Source of the DNA: an uncultured Collinsella sp.
Lineage (GTDB): Bacteria; Actinomycetota; Coriobacteriia; Coriobacteriales; Coriobacteriaceae
Length of the DNA stretch: 44,693 nucleotides
Direction of reading: 5' to 3'
Assembly (NCBI GenBank): GCA_959018755.1
Contig: CAUEMA010000017.1
Location: 1 to 44,693 of the forward strand
The stretch's first letter is position 1, and every line of letters begins with the position of its first letter. Both the position numbers and the translations under genes were made by a program. Below, piece after piece: positions 22,475-30,122 of this stretch. Below the pieces are notes generated by a model that was not told the origin of the DNA, searched no databases, and saw only the letters and a program-made list of their open reading frames with translations.

Positions 22475-22849
22475 ATGAGTGAGCAGAACGCCAATCCGGT
22501 AGAGCTCTTTGGTATGCGCGTTGCCCATGTGGGCATTAACGCCGCCGACCCGGCAGACGCCTTGGAGATTGCGGAGCTGTTCTCGACGATGATGGGCCTG
22601 CCCGTTATCGAGACCCCGGTTTCGTACTTTAACGATTCGCTGGTCGAGGTCATGAAGCAGAACGGTCGTGGCACCAAGGGCCACATTGGCTTTGCCGTCA
22701 ACGACATCGATGCGGCCGAGAAGTGGTTTGCCGAGCGCGGGCTCGAGGTCAACGAAGAGTCGCGCGCGCTGCTGCCCGACGGCGGCACCAAGCTCGTGTA
22801 CTTTAAGCGCGAGTTCGCCGGCTTCGCCGTGCATCTGTGCCGCGAGTAG
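22475..22849 (+). CDS. VOC/glyoxalase-fold protein
   Basis: A 124-residue single-domain protein of the vicinal-oxygen-chelate fold. Seen: MRVAHVGINAADPADALEIA, LVEVMKQNGRGTKGHIGFAV and the C-terminal FAGFAVHLCRE. From memory this pattern resembles the glyoxalase-like domain found after KDPG-type aldolases in some Firmicutes, but no aldolase is fused here. ATG 22475 lies 11 nt after the EIIB stop. The real reaction is unknown; a role in the same sugar-acid pathway as the EIIB is inferred. Confidence 0.65.
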   Translation: MSEQNANPVELFGMRVAHVGINAADPADALEIAELFSTMMGLPVIETPVSYFNDSLVEVMKQNGRGTKGHIGFAVNDIDAAEKWFAERGLEVNEESRALLPDGGTKLVYFKREFAGFAVHLCRE

Positions 22850-22873
22850 CGCGCAAGCTGCTTTAGTTAGCAA

Positions 22874-22905
22874 AAAGGGATAGGGCCGCATGGCCTTATC
22901 CCTTT
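22874..22905 (+). terminator. Terminator after the EIIB-VOC pair
   Basis: AAAGGGATAGGGCC (22874-22887) pairs with GGCCTTATCCCTTT (22892-22905) with one G-U pair and a 4-nt loop. ATTTA follows. Confidence 0.8.
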
Positions 22906-22946
22906 ATTTATGCCGAGGGGTTGACTTTTGCAACGGTCAAAAAACC

Positions 22947-23126
22947 GAAGTCTAATACTTTTCTGAGAAGTGAACGAGACAAATCGGATCCCCGAAGCAT
23001 CGACACTTAAAGGGCGTCGTTTCCTGCGGTTTCGATACTAGAATCCTGCGATTTTGCCGACGAAAAATGTGGATGCTTCAGGGGTCCAAAAACAGACGTT
23101 CACTTCGCGGAAAAGTATTAGACCTC
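22947..23126. repeat. 180-bp imperfect palindrome, MITE-like
   Basis: The outer arms 22947-22976 and 23097-23126 match as reverse complements at 27 of 30 positions. Inner arms 22986-23001 and 23072-23087 match at about 14 of 16. The whole element folds back on itself. The outer end AAAAGTATTAGACCTCGA recurs at 25951-25968. It lies between the VOC gene terminator and the 3' end of the histidine kinase gene. It has no coding capacity. No target-site duplication is clear. Confidence 0.8.
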
Positions 23127-23143
23127 GATTCACGAGGGGTTTC

Positions 23144-24439
23144 CTACCGTGGCAGGCGAATCGTAAAGCGGCTGCCGACCCCTTCGACCGAGGTCACACC
23201 GATGACGCCGCCGTGGCTGTCGACAATCCACTTGGCAATGGCGAGCCCCAGGCCCGAACCCTGTGCGCCGACATCGCGCGCGTTGTCGGCACGGTAGAAC
23301 CGCTCGAACGCGTGAGCTGCGGATTCCTGGTTCATGCCGATGCCCTCGTCCTCAATGCTTATGTCAATCGCGCCCGTGCCCGCATCGGGCGTTATGGCAA
23401 ACGTGACGGTCGTGCCCGCGTCCGAATACTTGGCGGCGTTTTGCACGATCACGCGCAGAGCCTGCTTCACAAGCGCCACGTCAACGGGCGCGTCGCAGCG
23501 CGGGTCGCTGGCGAGCGCAGCGTCAAAGACCAGCCGATACGCGTGCGTGGCATCAATCATCTGCGATTCTTCGCAAACCTCGCCGACCAGTGCGGCCAGG
23601 TTGGTATTCGCGCGCCGCAGCACGGTGCGGCCGGCATCGCCGCGCGCCAAAAACAGCAGCTGCTCCACGAGCTCCTGCATATGCTCGCTTTCGGTCTTGA
23701 GCGAGGCGATGGACTCTGCTAGCACGTCCGGGTCGTCTTTGCCCCAACGATCGAGCATGTTTACGTAGCCCTGAATCACCGCGATGGGCGTGCGCAGCTC
23801 GTGGCTCGCGTCGTTGACAAAGCGCATCTGCTGCAGCTTTGCCTCTTGCATCTGGCGCAGCAGGCGGTTGAGTGCGACCTCGATACTCGCCAGATCGGCG
23901 TCGCCGGTGGTGACGCTCGGCGAGTCGACGCTTGCGCGCTCGATAGCCTGCTCCAGCGTTTCCATCTTGCCGCCGGCGAGCTGCATGCGGCCGAGCTCGT
24001 CCACGCGCAGGGCCAAGTCGTTGAGCGGTGCCATGGTGCGGCGCACGCGGCGGGCGCCGCCGAGCATGTTGAACACGCTGATGACCTGCCAGCCTACAAC
24101 AACGATATAGAGGGGCCACAGCGCGGCGAGGTCCTGCGCGAGGGGAAAGGTCTTGGTGGTACGCGCAAGCTCGACGGTATAGGTGAGCGTTGTCAGGTCC
24201 CAGCCACGCGCAGGCGTCAGCGACATGCCGTGAACGGCGGCGCTGGGGATCCACCCCGCGGTAGACGCGCCGTCGGGCAACGTCTGGTTGTATCCATAGA
24301 CGAGGATCGCCGCCGCAGCAAGCAGCAGTAACAGGTCCAGCCAGACGTAGCTCACCAAGCGGCGCCACATGTAGCTCCAGTTGATGGCGCGGGCGATGGA
24401 GGTGACGCGCTTGGCCTCGGCGTTACGCGCGGCAGACAT
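23144..24439 (-). CDS. Sensor histidine kinase
   Basis: A 431-residue class-I kinase. Two membrane helices (about 34-52 and 107-122) flank an outer loop of about 55 residues, followed by a HAMP-like linker. The phospho-acceptor His213 lies in NDASHELRTPIAVIQGY. The ATP domain shows an N box (IVQNAAKYS), DEGIGM and GSGLGLAIAKW. The start at 24439 overlaps the 3' end of the regulator gene by 17 bp, so the pair is translationally coupled. A longer reading from 24499 would lie inside the regulator gene. The signal is unknown. Confidence 0.9.
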   Translation of the reverse strand: MSAARNAEAKRVTSIARAINWSYMWRRLVSYVWLDLLLLLAAAAILVYGYNQTLPDGASTAGWIPSAAVHGMSLTPARGWDLTTLTYTVELARTTKTFPLAQDLAALWPLYIVVVGWQVISVFNMLGGARRVRRTMAPLNDLALRVDELGRMQLAGGKMETLEQAIERASVDSPSVTTGDADLASIEVALNRLLRQMQEAKLQQMRFVNDASHELRTPIAVIQGYVNMLDRWGKDDPDVLAESIASLKTESEHMQELVEQLLFLARGDAGRTVLRRANTNLAALVGEVCEESQMIDATHAYRLVFDAALASDPRCDAPVDVALVKQALRVIVQNAAKYSDAGTTVTFAITPDAGTGAIDISIEDEGIGMNQESAAHAFERFYRADNARDVGAQGSGLGLAIAKWIVDSHGGVIGVTSVEGVGSRFTIRLPR

Positions 24440-25208
24440 AGCCCACCCCGCGCACGGTCTGGATGATGCGGGCACCGCCGGCGTCCTCGATCTTGGCACG
24501 CAGGTGCGCGATGTGCACGTCGACGTTGTTGGTGTCTCCTACGTATTCGTAGCCCAGCGCCTCGTGCGCGATGCGCTCGCGCGTGAGCACGGTGCCGGCG
24601 TGCGTCATAAGCAGGGCGAGGACGTCGAACTCGCGAGCCGTGAGCGCGATGGGCGAGCCGCCGACCGTGACTTCGCGGCGGTCGGGGTCGAGCGCGACTG
24701 AACCCACGGTGAGCGCGGCGGGGGAGGGCGCGGCGGATGCCTGGGCCGAGCCGCCGGCCAGGGGCATCGCAACGGTACCGGCGCCCGCGCCGCCCACTAC
24801 GTTCGCCCCGGCACCGACGCCGCCAACGCCCGAAGCCGCCCGCACGGCCTCCGAGCGCTTCAGCGCCACACGGATCCGTGCGAACAGCTCCTCAATGGCA
24901 AACGGCTTGGTCAGGTAATCGTCGGCGCCGGCATCGAGCCCTGCCACCTTGTCCATCACGGCATCGCGCGCGGTGACCATAATCACCGGCACATCTTTGT
25001 GCTTGCGGACGCGCCGCAGCACCTCCATACCGTTGAGCTGCGGCAGCAATACATCGAGCAGAATCAGATCGTAGTTGCGCTCCAGCGCCAGGTCCACGGC
25101 GGTGCGGCCGTCGGCGGCGTGCTCCACCTGGTAGCCCTCGTGCTCCAGCTCGAGTGTCACAAAGCGGGCGATTTTCTCCTCGTCCTCTACGATCAGGATT
25201 CGTGCCAT
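24423..25208 (-). CDS. OmpR-family response regulator with a long Gly/Ala linker
   Basis: A 261-residue DNA-binding regulator. The receiver domain (1-118) has the acidic pocket VEDEE, Asp52 in LILLDVLLP, and Lys in LTKPF. The winged helix (about 165-258) shows LTAREFDVLALLM and HIAHLRAKIED...VRGVGYV. Residues 120-163 form an unusual linker rich in Gly, Ala and Val, making the protein about 35 residues longer than typical. It lies 18 nt after the DUF4342 gene and overlaps the kinase gene. Confidence 0.92.
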   Translation of the reverse strand: MARILIVEDEEKIARFVTLELEHEGYQVEHAADGRTAVDLALERNYDLILLDVLLPQLNGMEVLRRVRKHKDVPVIMVTARDAVMDKVAGLDAGADDYLTKPFAIEELFARIRVALKRSEAVRAASGVGGVGAGANVVGGAGAGTVAMPLAGGSAQASAAPSPAALTVGSVALDPDRREVTVGGSPIALTAREFDVLALLMTHAGTVLTRERIAHEALGYEYVGDTNNVDVHIAHLRAKIEDAGGARIIQTVRGVGYVCRA

Positions 25209-25226
25209 ACGTGCCCCCGTCTGTGA

Positions 25227-25769
25227 TTACTTGTCGTCGTTCAGATTTTGCTTGATGTCGTCCGCGGCATCGGCGGCGTGTTCCATCAGGTTGTTGATGC
25301 TGCCAGGTACGTCACCGTCGCTATCGATGCGGTAGCGCATGCCAAAGAACAGGCCAAGCAGCATCAGCCATATCGTGGCGCCCCAGGCAAACAGCGCGAC
25401 GATGGGAATCAGGATGGGAATGTTGAGGATGATCGCATCGCGGCGCGTGGCGATAAACTTGGTGTCCAGGCTCAGGCGGAAGAGCTTTTTGAGGTACTCC
25501 CACACGCTGTCCATCTTCTTGGAGAAATCGGTCTTTTCGCTCGACTTCTCGTAGGCGGCCTGTGCGGCGACCATCTCGGCCGAGGGCTCGTCGACCGGCG
25601 TGGATTCGGTGACGGCGTGCGCTGACGTGGTCTGGGTCTTGCCCTGCGACTCGAGCCAAATGATGGCATCAAGGACGTTGCCGTCGGCGGCGTCGAGCGC
25701 TGCCTTGGCATCGGTGTAGCTCACGTTGCACTTGGTGCGGATGGTTTCAACTTTTTCGAGGTCGTCCAT
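25227..25769 (-). CDS. DUF4342 (UBA-like) membrane protein
   Basis: A 180-residue protein. Residues 1-44 form a UBA-like DUF4342 domain (LEKVETIRTKCNVSYTDAKA, then WLES). A polar linker follows, then one or two membrane segments (about 112-145, LNIPILIPIVALFAWGATIW) and a charged tail. It is the first gene of an operon with the two-component pair, so it may be a sensor partner or target. The ATG follows GAAAGGACAGGTC on its strand. The function of the domain is not known to me. Confidence 0.7.
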   Translation of the reverse strand: MDDLEKVETIRTKCNVSYTDAKAALDAADGNVLDAIIWLESQGKTQTTSAHAVTESTPVDEPSAEMVAAQAAYEKSSEKTDFSKKMDSVWEYLKKLFRLSLDTKFIATRRDAIILNIPILIPIVALFAWGATIWLMLLGLFFGMRYRIDSDGDVPGSINNLMEHAADAADDIKQNLNDDK

Positions 25770-25948
25770 GACCTGTCCTTTCGTTCGATGGGCGCGACGC
25801 CAGGCGATCTGCCCGGGCGCGAGCGTTGCGTTCGGCGGCCTGCGTTGCGCGGCGCCGCCCCGCCCTTGGTCGAACTCTATAGTGCAGGTTATAGATTAAG
25901 CGATTCTTGAGCCAAGATTAATGTTGGATGAGTTTTTGGGTAGCGGTG

Positions 25949-25969
25949 GGAAAAGTATTAGACCTCGAT
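25949..25969. repeat. Solo copy of the 22947-23126 element end
   Basis: 21 bp are identical to 23109-23129, including AAAAGTATTAGACCTCGA. It lies in a 358-nt gap (25770-26127) that otherwise shows no gene. It is either a remnant of the same element or a shared functional site. Confidence 0.75.
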
Positions 25970-26127
25970 AGCGGGGGATGTGGTGTCGGTGCAAAACGGC
26001 GTCAAAGGTTGGTCGAGCAGGCGGTTTCTCCATTGATGTCCGCACAGCATGTGACACTTACCCTGCCGCCCCGCTCTGCCGCGGCGGCATGCGTCTGAAC
26101 AACGACCCTCTAAGGAGTTCGATACCG

Positions 26128-26403
26128 ATGAGTGACAACGCAAAGCATCTCGCAAAGAAGTGCGTTAAGGACGCGGGGCCGTGCCTCGCGCTGTGCGTAG
26201 CCGGCGCAGCGGTCGCGCTGCTGGCTGTTCTGGGGCCGTTCGACGTGCTCCGAAGTGCCAGCTTTCTGCATGCTTGCATGGCTCTTGCCGGCGCCATGAT
26301 GACCGGCGGCGTGCTCGATTTGATCTTTTGGGTGTTTGACCCGTTTGGATGGAAGAGCGAGGGTAGGTCCCAAAGGATGGAAGGGCTGGAACGGTTGACT
26401 TAG
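26128..26403 (+). CDS. Small two-helix membrane protein, unknown
   Basis: A 91-residue protein with two hydrophobic stretches (about 17-38 and 48-70), then a charged C-terminal tail after FDPFGWK. ATG 26128 follows TAAGGAGT. It lies 48 nt before a metallophosphoesterase gene and may share its transcript. I do not recognise a family. Confidence 0.6.
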   Translation: MSDNAKHLAKKCVKDAGPCLALCVAGAAVALLAVLGPFDVLRSASFLHACMALAGAMMTGGVLDLIFWVFDPFGWKSEGRSQRMEGLERLT

Positions 26404-26451
26404 TGATCGTGCAGAATGTGGGCTAGCGACTTACAGGGAAGTGGTGATCCG

Positions 26452-27177
26452 ATGACGGTCTATGTGACGGGCGATATTCACGGCGGCGTCGACATGCAAA
26501 AGCTTCGCGACTGGGATCTTGGGGATGGTTTGACAAGTGACGACTATCTCATCATCGCGGGCGACTTTGGCTTTCCGTGGGATTTCTCTGCCGAGGAATG
26601 TGCCGACATCGCCTGGCTGGAGTCGCGCCCCTATACCGTGCTGTTTGTCGACGGCAACCACGAGCGTTTCGATCACTGGTCGGAGCGCCCCATGGAGCTG
26701 TGGCACGGCGGCCTGACGCAGCGCCTGTCGGACACCTCGCCCATCCGACGCCTGACGCGCGGTGAGGTTTTTGAGCTCGACGGCCCAACGATCTCTACCA
26801 TGGGCGGCGCCACGAGCGTGGATAAGGAATACCGCATTCCGTATTCCAGCTGGTGGCCGCAGGAGCTGCCGGACGAGCGCAACTTTGAGGAGGCGCGGGC
26901 AAAGCTCGACAGCGTGGGTTGGAAGGTCGACTATGCGATCACCCATACCTGCTCCACGCGCATGCTTTCGCCCACGCTTTACCCGGCACCTGGCTGGAAT
27001 TATCCCGATGTCGATCGACTCACCACGTTTTTCGACGAGCTGGAGGACCACCTGGACTACAAGCGCTGGTACTACGGGCATTTTCATCGTGACGCCAACC
27101 CGGCCGAGCGTCACACCGTGCTCTACGACTGCATCGTTCGCTTGGGCGACGAACTCCAGCCCTGGGATGTTGCGTAG
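26452..27177 (+). CDS. Calcineurin-like metallophosphoesterase
   Basis: A 241-residue phosphoesterase. Metal motifs: VTGDIHGG at the start, IIAGDFGFPWDF, VDGNHERFDHW, ITHTC and YYGHFHRD. The GNHE signature is a classic one, and the length fits the single-domain phosphatases of this group. ATG 26452 is preceded by GGGAAGTGGTG. The substrate cannot be predicted; nucleotide or protein phosphatase activity are both known in the family. Confidence 0.82.
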   Translation: MTVYVTGDIHGGVDMQKLRDWDLGDGLTSDDYLIIAGDFGFPWDFSAEECADIAWLESRPYTVLFVDGNHERFDHWSERPMELWHGGLTQRLSDTSPIRRLTRGEVFELDGPTISTMGGATSVDKEYRIPYSSWWPQELPDERNFEEARAKLDSVGWKVDYAITHTCSTRMLSPTLYPAPGWNYPDVDRLTTFFDELEDHLDYKRWYYGHFHRDANPAERHTVLYDCIVRLGDELQPWDVA

Positions 27178-27192
27178 AGGCGGGGTGGCTGG

Positions 27193-28194
27193 CTACTCGA
27201 CCGTTACAGTGATGTTCTCCCGATGCGCGCGGATGACGTCCCAGCTAAAGTGCTCGACCAGCTGCTCGGCGGTACGCGGCGTGGTGTCCGGCGCGATGCC
27301 TGTTTGCCCGGCGAGCCATCCCAACAGTGCCTCGGGTGTGCCAAAGCGGGTGCGGAGCTCGCCCAGGTCCAGATCGCGATCGCGCTTGGAAAGGCGGCGG
27401 CCGTCCGGTGACATGAGCAGCGGAATGTGCGCGTAGTGCGGCGTGGGCAGTCCCAGCAGATGTTGCAGATAGATCTGGCGCGGCGTGGAACCAAGCAGGT
27501 CGCATCCGCGTACGATCTCGGTGACGCCCATGGCAGCGTCGTCGACCGCCACGGCCAGCTGATAGGCAAACACGCCGTCGCTGCGGCGCACCAAAAAGTC
27601 ACCGCACTCGGTGGCGAGTGCTTCGCATTGGGCTCCGTACGTGCGGTCCACGAATTCGATCACGTCGCTGGCGAGGTCGTCGACGGTGGGCACGCGCAGG
27701 CGCGTGGCCGGAGCACGCAGGGCACTGCGGCGGGTGATTTCATCAGCAGAAAGACCTCTGCAGGCGCCGCGGTAGATGGGCGTGCCGTCGCTGGCGTGCG
27801 GTGCGCTCGCGGCGTGGAGTTCGGCACGCGTGCAAAAACAGGGATAGGTGAGGCCGGCGTCTTGCAGCTGGCGCAGGGCGTCCTCGTACAGATCCAGGCG
27901 ATCGTGCTGGTAGTAGGGGCCTTCGTCCCACTCGAGCCCCAGCCAGGTCAGATCGTCAATCAGTTGAGCGGCAAGTTCCGGGCGCTTGCAGCGATCGTCC
28001 AGGTCCTCGATGCGCAGCACGATGCTGCCGCCCTGGCTGCGGGCCGAAAGCCACGAGCACAGGCAGCTGAACACGTTGCCCAGGTGCATGCGGCCCGAGG
28101 GCGACGGGGCGAAACGGCCCACGACGGGGGTGGGCACTGCCGTTGCTGGTGCGTCCGCGGCGTGTGTTGCTATGTTGCGTGCGTTGATATCCAT
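27193..28194 (-). CDS. gluQ: Glutamyl-Q tRNA(Asp) synthetase (GluQ-RS)
   Basis: A 333-residue paralogue of the glutamyl-tRNA synthetase catalytic core without the anticodon-binding domain. In the known family it attaches glutamate to queuosine in tRNA-Asp. Seen: GRFAPSPSGRMHLGN (HIGH region), VLRIEDLDD, a zinc site of CFC and YRGAC type, and LLMSPDGRRLSKRD (KMSKS region). ATG 28194 is the sensible start. A 28458 start would add 88 non-conserved residues and cover a promoter. No Shine-Dalgarno is seen, and TATACT lies 7 nt upstream, suggesting a leaderless mRNA. Confidence 0.88.
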   Translation of the reverse strand: MDINARNIATHAADAPATAVPTPVVGRFAPSPSGRMHLGNVFSCLCSWLSARSQGGSIVLRIEDLDDRCKRPELAAQLIDDLTWLGLEWDEGPYYQHDRLDLYEDALRQLQDAGLTYPCFCTRAELHAASAPHASDGTPIYRGACRGLSADEITRRSALRAPATRLRVPTVDDLASDVIEFVDRTYGAQCEALATECGDFLVRRSDGVFAYQLAVAVDDAAMGVTEIVRGCDLLGSTPRQIYLQHLLGLPTPHYAHIPLLMSPDGRRLSKRDRDLDLGELRTRFGTPEALLGWLAGQTGIAPDTTPRTAEQLVEHFSWDVIRAHRENITVTVE

Positions 28195-28201
28195 GCGGAC
28201 G

Positions 28202-28207
28202 AGTATA
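28202..28207 (-). promoter_or_regulatory. -10 box directly upstream of gluQ
   Basis: On the minus strand TATACT ends 7 nt before the ATG, placing the transcription start at or near the A of the start codon. No convincing -35 was found. Confidence 0.45.
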
Positions 28208-28331
28208 GCGCGGGGCGCGGTGGGGGAGACGCTGCCGTGGCCTGCAAGTTGCCGAGGCCGCGCGTTGCGCGTGCCGGACCACCGGCTCGACAGCTCGATC
28301 GCCGCCCGCCAGCCCAACCCCTCAAACGACA

Positions 28332-28367
28332 GAAACCCCGGCAGCTCTTCGCAACTGCCGGGGTTTC
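28332..28367. terminator. Hairpin upstream of the IS element, terminator-like
   Basis: GAAACCCCGGCAG (28332-28344) pairs perfectly with CTGCCGGGGTTTC (28355-28367). The T run is short. The surrounding stretch 28208-28553 holds no gene that I can support, so which transcript it would end is unclear. Confidence 0.5.
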
Positions 28368-28553
28368 CGCGGAAAAGGGGGACATGATCCTCGAGCGAAC
28401 GGCAAAGGGGCAAACCGTTTTCGCTCAACTGCTTTATGCCCCTCAGCTGGCGGCTCAATCAGCGCGTGCTGCGCCCACACAAAGCCGCTACACCTGTGAC
28501 GGAGCTGTGAAGTGGTATCTATTGCCGGGGCGGGCTATGCCAAGGGTGTCCCT

Positions 28554-28567
28554 AATGACTAGTCATT
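28554..28567. repeat. Left junction palindrome of the IS110 element
   Basis: AATGACTAGTCATT is a perfect 14-bp palindrome. Its first nine bases, AATGACTAG, recur at 29993-30001 at the right end of the element. The shared part marks the recombination core; CT at 28559-28560 fits the IS110-family core dinucleotide. Confidence 0.6.
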
Positions 28568-28826
28568 TAAGAACGTCCATTACAGTCGAAATTGTCAGCC
28601 CGGGACCGTCTCGGGCTACGATTGAGGCGCGCCCAGAACGGGCCGCCGACCGGGCGCCCGCGCACGGCCGAACGTCCCTGCCCCGAGAGGGCCCGTTGGG
28701 TGCTGCCGGCGCGGGGCGCGCCGCCCCCGACGGCTGATAGGAAAGTGCCGGGCAGGTGCCGCGGCTGGTAATGTGAGTGCCGAGGGGGAGGCCATCCGGT
28801 CGAACGACTACCGGAAGGATACCACC
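28563..28826 (+). ncRNA. Candidate bridge RNA region of the IS110 element
   Basis: IS110-group elements with a long left and short right non-coding end encode a bridge RNA in the left end, which pairs with target and donor DNA. This 264-nt stretch is GC-rich with several possible stems, such as those around GCCCGGGACC and CGGGCGCCCG. I could not identify the guide loops, so the call rests on position only. Confidence 0.35.
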
Positions 28827-29960
28827 GTGAAAGCGCCATCCACCAGACCCGCGGCCGTGCTCGGCCTGGACGTCGGCAAGTCATCGCACTGGGCCTGCCT
28901 GATCGACCGCGACGGGGAGGTGCTGGACAGCGCCCCCGTCCGCAACAGGGAGGCCGAGCTCGACGCGCTGTTCGCCTCCGCGCCCGCCGGCACGCTCGTC
29001 GTCGTCGACCAGTTCCGCAACATAGGGTCCCTCGCCGTGAGGCGGGCCCGCGCCGCGGGGCTCGGGGTCGCCTACCTGCCCGGCCTCGCCGCCAGCCGCG
29101 CCGCGGGCCTGTTCGCCGGCGAGGCCAAGACCGACGAGCGCGACGCCGCGGTGATCGCGCGGACCGCCCTGGGCGTGCCGGACTCCCTGTCGGGGGTCCC
29201 GGGCCGCGGCGAGGCCCTCGAGGCCGCTCGCGCCCTCTCGTCGCAGCGCGACCACGTCGTCGCCTGCGCGACCAGGGACAAGAACCGCCTGCGCGCGGTG
29301 CTGCTCGAGTCCTGCCCGGCCCTCGAGGCCGCGGTCGACCTGTCGGACCGGCGGTGGCTGGAGCTGCTCGCCGGGTTCGGCGGGGCGTGGGGGATCGCCC
29401 GCTCCGGGGCCGAGGGCCCGCGGGCCGAGGCCGCCGGGGAGGCCGCGGCCGCCTCCACCGCGCCCCCGCCGGCGCTCGTCGAGGCCGAGAACAGGCAGGT
29501 CAGGTTCCTGGCCGCCCGGATATCGGAGGCCCTCGACGAGGCCGGGGCCCTCGAGGCCGAGACGGCGGCGCTGCTCGAGGGCGACGAGACCTACGCGTGC
29601 CTGCTCACCGTGCCCGGCATCGGCCCGAGGACCGCGGCGCAGCTCGCGGTGTCGGTCGACATCGGGAGGTTCCCGGACCACGACCACCTGGCCTCGTACT
29701 GCGGCATAGCCCCGAGGGTGAGGAGCTCCGGCACGTCGGTGAGGTCGGTCAGGGCGTCCAGGCGCGGCGACGCGAGGCTCAAGTCCCTGCTGATCTTCTC
29801 GTGCAACAGCCTGGTGAGGTCCTCGGGGCGCTACGGCGAGTACTACCGGGCCTGCAGGGCGCGGGGCATGGGGCACGGGCGGGCGCTCAAGGCCGTCGCG
29901 AGGAAGCGGCTCAGGGCGATATACGCCGTGATGCGCGACCGGGTGCCCTACCGGGAGTAG
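28827..29960 (+). CDS. IS110-family transposase
   Basis: A 377-residue DEDD-type recombinase. The N-terminal RuvC-like domain shows GLDVGKSSHWACLID, VVVDQFRNIGSLAV and KTDERDAAVIAR with the acidic catalytic residues. The C-terminal transposase-20 domain shows LLTVPGIGPRTAAQLA, LASYCGIAPRVRSSGTSV and RRGDARLKSLL, with the expected nucleophilic serine region. The VDQ form of the second acidic motif, recalled from memory, is that of actinobacterial members. GTG 28827 has GGAAGGA 7 nt upstream; an in-frame start at 28773 is less likely. The reading frame is intact, so the element may be active. Confidence 0.93.
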   Translation: MKAPSTRPAAVLGLDVGKSSHWACLIDRDGEVLDSAPVRNREAELDALFASAPAGTLVVVDQFRNIGSLAVRRARAAGLGVAYLPGLAASRAAGLFAGEAKTDERDAAVIARTALGVPDSLSGVPGRGEALEAARALSSQRDHVVACATRDKNRLRAVLLESCPALEAAVDLSDRRWLELLAGFGGAWGIARSGAEGPRAEAAGEAAAASTAPPPALVEAENRQVRFLAARISEALDEAGALEAETAALLEGDETYACLLTVPGIGPRTAAQLAVSVDIGRFPDHDHLASYCGIAPRVRSSGTSVRSVRASRRGDARLKSLLIFSCNSLVRSSGRYGEYYRACRARGMGHGRALKAVARKRLRAIYAVMRDRVPYRE

Positions 29961-29992
29961 CCCCGACGGTTGACAAAACTATAGGAACACCC

Positions 29993-30001
29993 AATGACTA
30001 G
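29993..30001. repeat. Right junction copy of the IS110 target core
   Basis: AATGACTAG repeats the left boundary sequence at 28554-28562. The preceding two or three bases also agree (CCT on the left, CCC on the right). Confidence 0.65.
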
Positions 30002-30122
30002 CTGCCGGGGTGCGGGTGTGACTTTCATCCCGTTTGGCGCTCCGGTCGCCTAGATGTTTGTCATGCGTACCCGCAAACGTGGGACAATGACGCTACTGGT
30101 ATCACAGACAAAGGATGTGCCT

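Larger units (their letters stand above)
28559..29999 (+). mobile_element. IS110-family insertion sequence, about 1.44 kb
   Basis: The element contains one transposase gene, a 5' non-coding region of about 265 nt and a short right end of 32 nt. It is bounded by AATGACTAG at both sides and has no long terminal inverted repeats, as expected for this family. Its base use is more GC-rich than its neighbours, with many AGG arginine codons, indicating recent transfer. The right end carries TTGACA at 29970-29975, a perfect -35 pointing outward, 17 nt before the boundary. Exact ends are inferred from the direct repeat. Confidence 0.75.

Noticed and set aside
27427..28737. A 436-codon plus-strand open frame opposite gluQ
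   Set aside because: The minus strand carries all GluQ-RS motifs. The plus frame has no family and runs into the IS element.
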